Of a stretch of 35,772 nucleotides of DNA, positions 15,799 through 23,079 are shown piece after piece; the stretch's first letter is position 1; every line of letters starts with the position of its first letter. A model generated the notes under the pieces. The model was not told the origin of the DNA. It was given only the letters and a program-made list of their open reading frames with translations, and searched no databases. The position numbers and the translations under genes were made by a program. The stretch comes from Rhizobium sp. Root483D2 (GTDB lineage Bacteria > Pseudomonadota > Alphaproteobacteria > Rhizobiales > Rhizobiaceae): the NCBI RefSeq assembly GCF_001426685.1, contig NZ_LMFB01000009.1:163941-199712 (forward strand). Direction: 5' to 3'.

Positions 15799-16725
15799 AT
15801 GTTCGGCTGGAAGACAAAACGACATATTACCAGGGAACTGGAAATCTCGCCGCCTGCGCCTGAGGCGCATCGCAACGGCATCGCCATCGTGGCCTGCGTC
15901 AAGAATGAAGAAACATATATCGAGGAATGGGTGCGCTTCCACCGGGCAGTCGGGGTAAGGCATTTCCATATCTATAATGACGGCTCCACGGATGCGACGC
16001 TGGAGGTGCTGCAAGACGTTTTGACACCCTTGGAACTCACCGTTGTGCCATGGACGATGCGGATGCGCGATCGTAGCACGACCGAAATCCTCAATGGTCA
16101 AAACATCGCATTCGCCCATGCGATCCTCAATTACGGAGGCCGGTATCAGCGAATGGCATTCATCGATGTCGATGAGTTCCTTCTTCCGAAACACGGCCAA
16201 ACGCTTGAGCAGGCTTTGCAGGGCGCCGGTGAATTTCCCAATATTTCATTGCCATGGCATATGTTCGGACATAGCGGCCATAAGGTGCGGCCACCAAACC
16301 CGGTGAGCCTCAGCTATGTGATGCGGGTCTCCGACCCGATGCGCCGGGATAGCGATGCGAACAACTTCAAATGTATTGTCGATCCGGTCGAGGTGACCGG
16401 TGTCAGCGTGCATCATTTCAAAACCAGGACCTATGGCGATATCACCGTCAATGATGCCGGCCAAAGATTTTCCGGACGCGACAGAAAATCCTCAGAGTTC
16501 TATTCCTCGCAATTCCTTCAACTCAACCACTACTACGCGCGATCGGAGCAGGAACTGCACGAGAAGATTAATCGTGGCTGGTCCTTTGACGGCTCCTCGG
16601 AAAAATACAAGCAGAAGGTCCTCTCGTCGATCCGGTATATCGAGGACAATGCCATCGAAGATCGGGCAATGGTGGATTTTGTCGTCAAGAATGATATTGC
16701 GTTACAGGGCAGGCAGCAGAGATGA
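15799..16725 (+). CDS. GT92/DUF23-like glycosyltransferase
   Basis: 308 aa. A GT-A type domain starts IAIVACVKNEETYIEEW (about 28-44), followed by FHIYNDGSTD (56-65) and the metal motif FIDVDEFLLP (121-130, DxD at 123-125), a combination typical of GT92/DUF23 and glyco_tranf_2_4 proteins. The C-terminal part includes VHHF and LNHYYARSEQE, also usual in this family. ATG 15799 is preferred, with GGGGAG upstream. An in-frame ATG at 15730 would add 23 residues with no family resemblance. The gene overlaps the next by 4 nt (ATGA), so the two are translationally coupled. It probably adds a sugar to a surface polysaccharide. Confidence 0.87.
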   Translation: MFGWKTKRHITRELEISPPAPEAHRNGIAIVACVKNEETYIEEWVRFHRAVGVRHFHIYNDGSTDATLEVLQDVLTPLELTVVPWTMRMRDRSTTEILNGQNIAFAHAILNYGGRYQRMAFIDVDEFLLPKHGQTLEQALQGAGEFPNISLPWHMFGHSGHKVRPPNPVSLSYVMRVSDPMRRDSDANNFKCIVDPVEVTGVSVHHFKTRTYGDITVNDAGQRFSGRDRKSSEFYSSQFLQLNHYYARSEQELHEKINRGWSFDGSSEKYKQKVLSSIRYIEDNAIEDRAMVDFVVKNDIALQGRQQR

Positions 16726-17708
16726 CAGCAATACCGCACCATGACACCAGCAACGACGAGGCCATCCCGGCCGCTGATTGCGGCTGGGCGGTGACCGAAA
16801 GCAAGGCGGGAACCCTGACGCAATGTGTCGGCGTGTTGAAGCAGCTCACCCCTTCTCCCGTGGTGAAAACCATCAGCCGGTCACGCGGAATTCGAAAATG
16901 GTTTGAGCCTGCGCTCTTCCGGCGCAGCGAGCGCGAACCGGTCGTGCTCGTCTCCTGCGGCTTCAGGTCCGAGAAGGCCACGCTGGACATCAAATCGGCC
17001 TATGGCGGACGGCCACTGGCCGTTCATCTCCAGCGGCCGCGCATCGACGGTTATGATATGGTCTTCGTCTCACGTCACGACTGGGTACCGGAACTGGACA
17101 ATCTGCCCAATTATCATCCGATGGTGGGCGTGCCGCATCAAATTACATCCAAGCGCTTGAGCCCTTTAAGAGAAGATGCGCGTGCGCGTTATGGCAGTGG
17201 TGGAAAGCCGATCGCAGCGGTGTTTGTCGGCGGGCCAAACGGCGCCTATCTCTATGACGAAAAAACGCATGATGTGATCAGCGAAGCGGTCCGGCATCTG
17301 GAGCTGGAGGGCTGGCATGTTCTCGTCTCGGTGTCGCGCAGATCGGAAGAGGCGACGTTGAAGGCTTTGCTGAAGCTTCGGTCCCCAAACGTTGACGTTT
17401 GGGACCGGACCGGTGAAAATCCCTATCTCTCCTATATGGCTGCGGCCGATGGTTTCTTGATTACCAAGGACTCCATAACCATGCCCTGCGAGGCGGTTGC
17501 AACGGGAAAGCCCGTCTATTCACTCGAATTGACACATGTGCCAGGGCCACGGCTTGAGAAATTCGAGTTCTACCACCGCGACTTGAGCAAGACTTTGGGG
17601 CTCACCCGGCCCTATCAGGGTCAGATGGAAGCCTATACCTATCAGCCGCTCGACGAGACCCGGCGGATCGGATCCATCATCCGGTCCGTATTGAACCCGG
17701 ACCCCTGA
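16722..17708 (+). CDS. ELM1-like (DUF1022) GT-B-fold protein
   Basis: 328 aa. The sequence matches the family named after plant ELM1: early CGWAVTESKAGTLTQ (20-34, the usual G-x-x-Q start), a central AVFVGGPNG (166-174), and the diagnostic AAADGFLITKDSITMPCEA (about 240-258, usually TxDSxSMxxEA). Bacterial members sit in LPS or sugar operons and probably act as GT-B-type glycosyltransferases; no substrate is known to me. Its ATG overlaps the stop of the GT92-like gene, which indicates joint expression and possibly sequential steps on the same glycan. It converges on the following minus-strand gene. Confidence 0.85.
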   Translation: MTAIPHHDTSNDEAIPAADCGWAVTESKAGTLTQCVGVLKQLTPSPVVKTISRSRGIRKWFEPALFRRSEREPVVLVSCGFRSEKATLDIKSAYGGRPLAVHLQRPRIDGYDMVFVSRHDWVPELDNLPNYHPMVGVPHQITSKRLSPLREDARARYGSGGKPIAAVFVGGPNGAYLYDEKTHDVISEAVRHLELEGWHVLVSVSRRSEEATLKALLKLRSPNVDVWDRTGENPYLSYMAAADGFLITKDSITMPCEAVATGKPVYSLELTHVPGPRLEKFEFYHRDLSKTLGLTRPYQGQMEAYTYQPLDETRRIGSIIRSVLNPDP

Positions 17709-17757
17709 ACTATCCTCCTCAAGGCCAAGAGTTCAACGGGCTGATACCTTCTGCGCC

Positions 17758-18600
17758 TCATTCCCGCCAGTGATCGGCAACCCATTTCGTGGGGCGGATA
17801 TAGTGGCGCAGGTAGCGAAACGGCGCCTTCTTCCGTCGCTTCGTGGCGTCGAAGACCCCCAAAATATGCTGGAGGGGCGACGTCGGCAGGCCCTTCTCTC
17901 CGTATTTTCCATCGATGGCGTGCTGCGGAAGCAAACCGCGCGGAAAAATGACGACGCGGGCGTCCTTTGGCAAGCGCGGCGCCAAGACGTAGTTGAGAGG
18001 AAAGGGCCAGCGGCAATCCTGCCGAAAATGCAACACCCACCGCCGCGGAAAAAACGTCACTCCCCCAGGCGCGTTGCGGCTCACAAAGCGCTGTTCATAG
18101 CGAAATGTATCCGCCACACCCTGCGGGTCGGCCCGGAATTTCTGCTGAAGGGGCACAAGCTTGCCAACGGGAAACCGGAACAGCGATGTCTGCCCCAAAC
18201 GCTCCAATGGCGTGGTCTGATTTTTTGCCATCACGACATCATCGGGATCGCCGATCTCAAAAAAATCATCGAGTGACGAGACGATCACCAGATCAAGGTC
18301 AAGAAACAGAACTGGCCCCTTCAGGCTCCCGAGCTTCTCTCCCCAAAGCCGGGCTTTCGGCCAGATACCCCTTGTGTTCACCGGCATTTCCACATCGAGC
18401 GGCGGCAGGTCCTCGCACAGGATTTCCGGATGAAGTCCTATCCGATTGTCCGTGAAGCAGGTGAAGGTAAACGGCGGCGTGATGTTGCGTGCCACCATCG
18501 CATAGAGGCGATTGATGAAAGGAGCGCCATATTTTGTTCCCCAGCTGATGCAGATGACCTGCTTAACGCCGCCGCTTGCCGCCAACACTGTCGAAGCCAT
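17758..18600 (-). CDS. GT8-like glycosyltransferase
   Basis: 280 aa. The first strand is VICISWGTKYGAPFINRL (15-32). The DxD motif is DLD at 101-103 in VLFLDLDLVIVSSLDDFF, and a lysine/arginine-rich tail follows. The layout is that of a small GT-A transferase related to GT8 or mannosyl-chain enzymes. ATG 18600 is chosen because GGGGAG lies 10 nt upstream; the earlier TTG 18609 would place that site one base away. It stands alone on the minus strand at the edge of the glycan cluster. Donor and acceptor are unknown. Confidence 0.82.
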   Translation of the reverse strand: MASTVLAASGGVKQVICISWGTKYGAPFINRLYAMVARNITPPFTFTCFTDNRIGLHPEILCEDLPPLDVEMPVNTRGIWPKARLWGEKLGSLKGPVLFLDLDLVIVSSLDDFFEIGDPDDVVMAKNQTTPLERLGQTSLFRFPVGKLVPLQQKFRADPQGVADTFRYEQRFVSRNAPGGVTFFPRRWVLHFRQDCRWPFPLNYVLAPRLPKDARVVIFPRGLLPQHAIDGKYGEKGLPTSPLQHILGVFDATKRRKKAPFRYLRHYIRPTKWVADHWRE

Positions 18601-18938
18601 ATATGTCAAACTCCCCGTGGCGCGCTCTCAACTGATGCGGCGCTGTCCGTTTATGGTTGTATTCAGTTTCCTGCACAAAGTTTCCAGGAGATTGAACAAC
18701 TGCTTTGCGATCCTGTCAGGTCTTTAGATCACGCGATACCCTTGTCAATCTGTGCTCCAACAAAACCAGGGCTAATTTTGTGGGAGTAAAGCGAGATACG
18801 ACAAATGTATAGACAGCGTGTATCGGCCGCTCCTGCGTTCAACAAGGGCGTTGATGTAGGAGACTGTAAGTTTCGCCAGAATTATGGCCAGGGAACCAAT
18901 ACCAAGGCACGACGTTGGGCTGGTTTGAAGGAGTTCAA
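18601..18938. other. 338-bp intergenic region between the glycan and stress regions
   Basis: Divergent promoters for the GT8-like gene (-) and the catalase gene (+). The catalase side has a clear EcfG-type promoter at 18892-18916. No small gene or RNA is evident in the rest. Confidence 0.5.
18892..18916 (+). promoter_or_regulatory. EcfG/RpoE2-type general stress promoter for the catalase operon
   Basis: GGAAC (18892-18896), 16 bases, CGTT (18913-18916): an exact match to the general-stress sigma consensus of alphaproteobacteria. Transcription would begin about 7-10 nt downstream, leaving a very short leader before AAGGAG at 18928 and the ATG at 18939. Confidence 0.85.
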
Positions 18939-20012
18939 ATGCCAAATAGCACACCCATACGCTTCTCCCCGGACCTTGAGGACATCCAGCCCGGTGAGCA
19001 GGAAACCATCCAGAGCTTGAACGAAACCTTTGATACGATCCTAGAAAAAACAGCTGGTGATTATGGCCATGCGGTGCGTTCGGTGCATGCAAAGGCGCAC
19101 GGAATTCTGCAGGGAAAGCTGGAGGTCAAGGACGGCCTGCCGCCGGAACTTGCGCAGGGTCTGTTTGCCCATTCCGGCAGCTATACGGTGTTCATGCGGC
19201 TTTCCACCAATGCCGGCGATATCCTGCCCGATGCCATTTCCCTGCCGCGCGGCCTGGCCATGAAGGTGGTTGGGGTCGATGGTGAGCGCTTGCCCGATGC
19301 GGCTGGCCGAACGCAGGATTTCGTGATGGTCAATGGCCCGGTTTTTCAGGCAAAGACCGCTGAAAAATTTCTCGGTAGCCTGAAGATGCTGGCCAAGACC
19401 ACCGACAGGATGGAGGGTACGAAAACCGTGCTGTCGAGCGTGTTGCAGACCGTCAACAGTGCGCTGGAGACAGTCGGACTGGCAAGCTCGACGGTTCAGT
19501 CTCTGGGTGGCGCGCCGAATGTCGATCCACTCGGCGAAACCTATTTCAGTGTCACGCCCTTCCGCTACGGCGACTATGTTGCGAAATTTAGCCTCAAGCC
19601 CGTATCTTCCTCGCTGACAAACCGCACCGGCGAAATTATCGATACCAGCGTCAGTGAGGATGCGATTCGGGAAACCGTCCAGGCCGAGATGCAGACTATC
19701 TCCGGAGAATGGGAGTTCCAGGTCCAGCTCTGTCGCGATATCGAGGCACAGCCGATCGAGGACCCGACCGTGGAATGGGATCAGGGCGATGCACCCTTCT
19801 TTACCGTGGCGACGGTGACGGCGGCGCCGCAGGACAGCTGGAGCGACGAGACGGTCAGAAAAGTCAACGAAGAGATGCGGTTCAGCGTCTGGACAGGACT
19901 TGCCGCGCACCAGCCGCTCGGCAACATCAACCGGGCGCGCAAGGCACCCTATGAACACTCGGCCAAATTCCGGGAAGGGTTCAACCGCTGTCCCATCCAC
20001 GAACCGCAGTAA
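18939..20012 (+). CDS. Small SrpA-like heme catalase/peroxidase
   Basis: 357 aa, well short of classical catalases (about 480 or more), as in the SrpA-like group. The distal histidine motif is RSVHAKAHG with H50. The conserved asparagine is probably N132 in QDFVMVNGPVF. Near the C-terminus RKAPY (R334, Y338) has the R-x3-Y spacing of the heme-ligating tyrosine of catalases. No signal peptide, so probably cytoplasmic; expected role is disposal of H2O2 or organic peroxide. ATG 18939 is fixed by AAGGAG five bases upstream; a TTG at 18915 is in frame but lies inside the promoter. First gene under the EcfG-type promoter, followed by a terminator hairpin before the YdeP gene. Confidence 0.9.
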   Translation: MPNSTPIRFSPDLEDIQPGEQETIQSLNETFDTILEKTAGDYGHAVRSVHAKAHGILQGKLEVKDGLPPELAQGLFAHSGSYTVFMRLSTNAGDILPDAISLPRGLAMKVVGVDGERLPDAAGRTQDFVMVNGPVFQAKTAEKFLGSLKMLAKTTDRMEGTKTVLSSVLQTVNSALETVGLASSTVQSLGGAPNVDPLGETYFSVTPFRYGDYVAKFSLKPVSSSLTNRTGEIIDTSVSEDAIRETVQAEMQTISGEWEFQVQLCRDIEAQPIEDPTVEWDQGDAPFFTVATVTAAPQDSWSDETVRKVNEEMRFSVWTGLAAHQPLGNINRARKAPYEHSAKFREGFNRCPIHEPQ

Positions 20013-20036
20013 GCGGTCGCCATTTGCCAACCATAA

Positions 20037-20070
20037 CGGATGCCGCCGATCCCGGCGGCATCCGGATTTT
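20037..20070 (+). terminator. Terminator-like hairpin between catalase and YdeP genes
   Basis: The stem CGGATGCCGCC (20037-20047) pairs perfectly with GGCGGCATCCG (20054-20064) around a 6-nt loop and is followed by GATTTT. It lies 25 bp after the catalase stop. It rules out an upstream start of the next gene at ATG 20040, which would lie within the stem. It may be partial, letting some transcripts continue into the YdeP gene. Confidence 0.8.
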
Positions 20071-20105
20071 CGCGTTTCCTCGAAAAACCATTGCGAGGCC
20101 CGATC

Positions 20106-22382
20106 GTGGCAGACCAAATCCCCAATCCAGAATCCGAAGGACCAGCCGGTGGTTGGGGTTCGGTAAAATCGATCGCCCATATGTTTGGCGATGCCCGTCC
20201 TTCCCCAGCAGTCTTGGACACGCTCGCGCATCAAAACAAGCCGGGCGGCTTCCAGTGCGTATCCTGCGCCTGGCCTAAGCCCGTCAACTATCATCCGTTC
20301 GAATTTTGCGAAAACGGCGCCAAGGCAACGCTTTCGGATTTGACAAGCGCGCGTTGCACGCCCGCGTTCTGGGAGACGCATACCGTCTCGGATCTTCGTG
20401 ACTGGAAAGATTATGATCTGGAGAAGACGGGACGGCTGACGGAGCCCATGCGCTATGACGCGGCAACAGATCGATATGTCGCGGTGACGTGGGAGGAGGC
20501 CTTCGCTGATATTGGTAAGACGCTGAGAGCGTTGCCCCGTGACGATGTGGTATTCTACTCGTCCGGCCATGCCGGGCTGGAGGCCGCCTACCTCTATGCT
20601 CTGCTTGCACGCGCCTATGGCAACAACAATCTGCCGCAGAGTTCGAACATGTGCCACGAGACGACATCCGTCGGCCTCAACAAGGTCATCGGCTCGCCCG
20701 TTGGAACCATCATCTGGGAAGACCTTGAAAAGGCCGATGCCTTCTTCTTCTTCGGGCAAAATCCCGGCTCAAACAGTCCACGGTTTCTGCATCCGCTCCA
20801 GGAGGCAAAAAAGCGCGGCGCGCGCATTGTCACGTTCAATCCGGTTGTTGAACAGGGGCTGGTGTCCTTCGTCAATCCGCAAAACCCGATGGATATGCTG
20901 ACGGGTCACGAGACGCAGATTTCCGATGAATATCTGCAGGTCCGCGCCGGCGGTGACATTGCCGCGATCCTCGGTCTTTGCAAAGTGGTCGTCGAGGCTG
21001 ATGATGCGGCCCTTGCCAATGGCACCGGGCGTGTCATCGACATGGAATTTATCGCCGAACACACAACCGGATTTGATCAATTCATCGCTTGCGTGCGGGA
21101 AACGCCGTGGAGCGATATCGAGCGCGAAAGCGGCCTGACGGAACAGGCGATCCGGCGTGCTGGCGAAATTTATATCGGCGCCGAGCGCGTGATCGGCGTT
21201 TATGGAATGGGCCTGACCCAGCATTCCCAAGGCGCGATCAACGTCGGCCTGCTGGTCAACCTTTTGCTGTTACGCGGCAATATCGGCCGGGAAGGTGCAG
21301 GGTGCTGTCCGGTTCGCGGACATTCCAATGTCCAGGGCCAGCGGACTGTCGGCATTGCCGAAAAGACCAAGCTCATTCCGATGGACAAGCTGAAACAGCT
21401 TTTCGACTTCGATCCGCCGGTCAAGGATGGCACCACTATTGTCGATGCGGTGAAAGGTTTGATGGCGGGCAAGATCAAGGCGTTTATTTCGCTTGGCGGA
21501 AACCTTGTTCGCGCGGTCCCGGACCAGAAGGAGATGGAACGTGCCTGGGCCACCCAGGACCTCACGGTCATGGTATCGACGAAGCTCAATCGCAGCCATC
21601 TTTTCCCGGGGAAACAAGCCTATATCCTGCCCTGTCTGTCGCGTGCCGAGCTGGACATGCAGGCTACCGGAAATCAGGCCGTATCCGTCGAGGACAGCTT
21701 CTCGCATATTTCGGGATCAATCGGAAAACGTGGTCCTGCGTCCAAGCATCTGAAAAGCGAACTGGCGATTGTGACCGGAATTGCCAAGGCAGTTCTCGAT
21801 CCCAATCCGCGATTGAAATGGGATGAATGGACGGCAGATTACAGTCTTGTCCGCGAGCTCATTGAATTCACCTACCCCGAGGATTTCAAGGACTACAACG
21901 CGCGCATGTTTCAGCCGGGCGGCTTTTATCGCGGCAATGATGCGCATAACCGCGTCTGGAATACGCAGGAAAAGAAGGCGGTCTTCACGACGCCGGCCCA
22001 ATTGAACGCTTTGTCATTCAAAGATGCTGCAGGCCGGTTCAGACTGTCGACGCTGCGCTCGAACGATCAGTTTAACACCACGATCTATGGCTATTCCGAC
22101 CGTTTCCGCGGCATAGAGGGAACGCGGGATGTGGTCATGATGTGCGAAGAGGATATCGCGGCATCGGGTCTTCATGCGGGCCAGACCGTAGCACTTGTCA
22201 GCGATTTTGAAGACGGTGTGCGGCGGACAATGCCCGGACTGACTGTGACTGCTCACAATCTGCCGAGGGGCACGATTGCTGCCTATTATCCCGAAGCCAA
22301 TGTGCTGAACTCCATCGATCACCATGACGAACTGTCGAAAACACCCGCCTCCAAAGCAATTCCTGTACGGATCGAGGCGTAA
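20106..22382 (+). CDS. YdeP/FdhF-family molybdopterin oxidoreductase
   Basis: 758 aa, the usual length of E. coli YdeP (759). An N-terminal cysteine set CVSCAWPKP...FEFC (C51, C54, C68) suggests an iron-sulfur or metal site. C183 in SSNMCHETTS stands where FdhF-type enzymes bind molybdenum. FFFGQNPGSNSPRF, GINVG-like and GGCC-like segments and a C-terminal molydopterin-binding domain (about 640-750) follow. YdeP is linked to acid resistance in E. coli; reaction and electron partner are unknown. No twin-arginine signal, so cytoplasmic. GTG 20106 is chosen (GAGG 8 nt upstream, homology starts after it); ATG 20040 lies in a terminator stem. DUF3140 follows at 30 bp. Confidence 0.9.
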   Translation: MADQIPNPESEGPAGGWGSVKSIAHMFGDARPSPAVLDTLAHQNKPGGFQCVSCAWPKPVNYHPFEFCENGAKATLSDLTSARCTPAFWETHTVSDLRDWKDYDLEKTGRLTEPMRYDAATDRYVAVTWEEAFADIGKTLRALPRDDVVFYSSGHAGLEAAYLYALLARAYGNNNLPQSSNMCHETTSVGLNKVIGSPVGTIIWEDLEKADAFFFFGQNPGSNSPRFLHPLQEAKKRGARIVTFNPVVEQGLVSFVNPQNPMDMLTGHETQISDEYLQVRAGGDIAAILGLCKVVVEADDAALANGTGRVIDMEFIAEHTTGFDQFIACVRETPWSDIERESGLTEQAIRRAGEIYIGAERVIGVYGMGLTQHSQGAINVGLLVNLLLLRGNIGREGAGCCPVRGHSNVQGQRTVGIAEKTKLIPMDKLKQLFDFDPPVKDGTTIVDAVKGLMAGKIKAFISLGGNLVRAVPDQKEMERAWATQDLTVMVSTKLNRSHLFPGKQAYILPCLSRAELDMQATGNQAVSVEDSFSHISGSIGKRGPASKHLKSELAIVTGIAKAVLDPNPRLKWDEWTADYSLVRELIEFTYPEDFKDYNARMFQPGGFYRGNDAHNRVWNTQEKKAVFTTPAQLNALSFKDAAGRFRLSTLRSNDQFNTTIYGYSDRFRGIEGTRDVVMMCEEDIAASGLHAGQTVALVSDFEDGVRRTMPGLTVTAHNLPRGTIAAYYPEANVLNSIDHHDELSKTPASKAIPVRIEA

Positions 22383-22412
22383 CGACAAAGCCGATCAATT
22401 GAGGATATTCGG

Positions 22413-22760
22413 ATGACAGATCAGAAGATCGATCGCGACAAGGTCGCTAAAGAGTTTGGCGAAGCGGTCAACATGACGCCTGCGGCGATCGAAAAATGGC
22501 TTGAGACGAAAGACAGCAAATCGGTTGGCTGGCCGAAGGACGGAAGCCAGGAATCGGTCGGTCACCATTCCGGCCGCCGCATCGTGCAAATCAAAAGAAA
22601 GAAAAAAACGGATTTAACCGAAGACGACTATGTGCATATGCGCAAGGTGGTTGGGTATGTCCATCGGCACCTGGCACAGGGCGGACCGGACGAGGACCGC
22701 GAACATTCCGCCTGGCGCTACTCGCTGATGAACTGGGGGCACGATCCGTTGAAAAAATAA
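22413..22760 (+). CDS. DUF3140 family protein
   Basis: 115 aa, basic and highly charged, no membrane segment. The core TPAAIEKWLETKDSKSVGW (about 22-40), HHSGRRI (51-57) and the C-terminal YVHRHLAQGG...WRYSLMNWGHDP are typical of DUF3140, a small family without known biochemical function that often sits among stress genes. The many charged residues suggest nucleic-acid or protein contact; that is inference. It lies 30 bp after the YdeP stop and is probably expressed with it. Its stop is 3 bp from that of the facing DUF2945 gene. Confidence 0.85.
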   Translation: MTDQKIDRDKVAKEFGEAVNMTPAAIEKWLETKDSKSVGWPKDGSQESVGHHSGRRIVQIKRKKKTDLTEDDYVHMRKVVGYVHRHLAQGGPDEDREHSAWRYSLMNWGHDPLKK

Positions 22761-22763
22761 GGC

Positions 22764-22976
22764 TCAGCTTTTCTTCTTCAGGGCCTCAGGCTTGTGCGCC
22801 GCGCGTTTCCCGGACTTCGCACTCTCCACTATCATCTGCGGATCGGACGGCGTCGCCTTCACCGTGTGACCCTTGATCTTGGTATCGGATGTCTGCTTCT
22901 TCACGACCTTGCCCTCGGTTTTGCCCTGGCTGGTCTCCCAAGTGACTTTGTCACCCTTTTTCAGATTTTCGCTCAT
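22764..22976 (-). CDS. DUF2945 (Tudor-like, hypervirulence-associated) protein
   Basis: 70 aa. It opens LKKGDKVTWETSQGKTEGKVVKK and ends KSGKRAAHKPEALKKK, the usual DUF2945 layout: a small beta-barrel (Tudor-like) with a lysine-rich tail. Function is unknown; family members are frequent in general-stress regulons. ATG 22976 follows GGAGAG; an earlier ATG at 23006 would add ten unrelated residues. It is preceded by an EcfG-like promoter at 23024-23048. Confidence 0.88.
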   Translation of the reverse strand: MSENLKKGDKVTWETSQGKTEGKVVKKQTSDTKIKGHTVKATPSDPQMIVESAKSGKRAAHKPEALKKKS

Positions 22977-23023
22977 CGAATGCTCTCCAATCGTTGTTGC
23001 CGGCAAATTGCGGATGATCCCTT

Positions 23024-23048
23024 AAGGGCAGAGGCAAGAAATTGTTCC
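23024..23048 (-). promoter_or_regulatory. Candidate EcfG/RpoE2-type promoter for DUF2945
   Basis: On the minus strand GGAAC (23048-23044), 16 bases, then CCTT (23027-23024). It fits the looser GGAAC-N18-TT rule described for rhizobial RpoE2 but deviates from CGTT at the second base of the -10 element. Confidence 0.6.
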
Positions 23049-23079
23049 GCATCTGCTTTTCCGGACAGCGGGTAAGGGA

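Noticed and set aside
20040..20105. An upstream ATG start for the YdeP gene at 20040
   Set aside because: It lies within a perfect terminator stem, lacks a ribosome site and adds residues without similarity; GTG 20106 gives the normal family length.
19041..20759. A 572-codon open frame on the minus strand
   Set aside because: It runs opposite to the catalase and YdeP genes, both of which have clear catalytic motifs; its translation shows no family.
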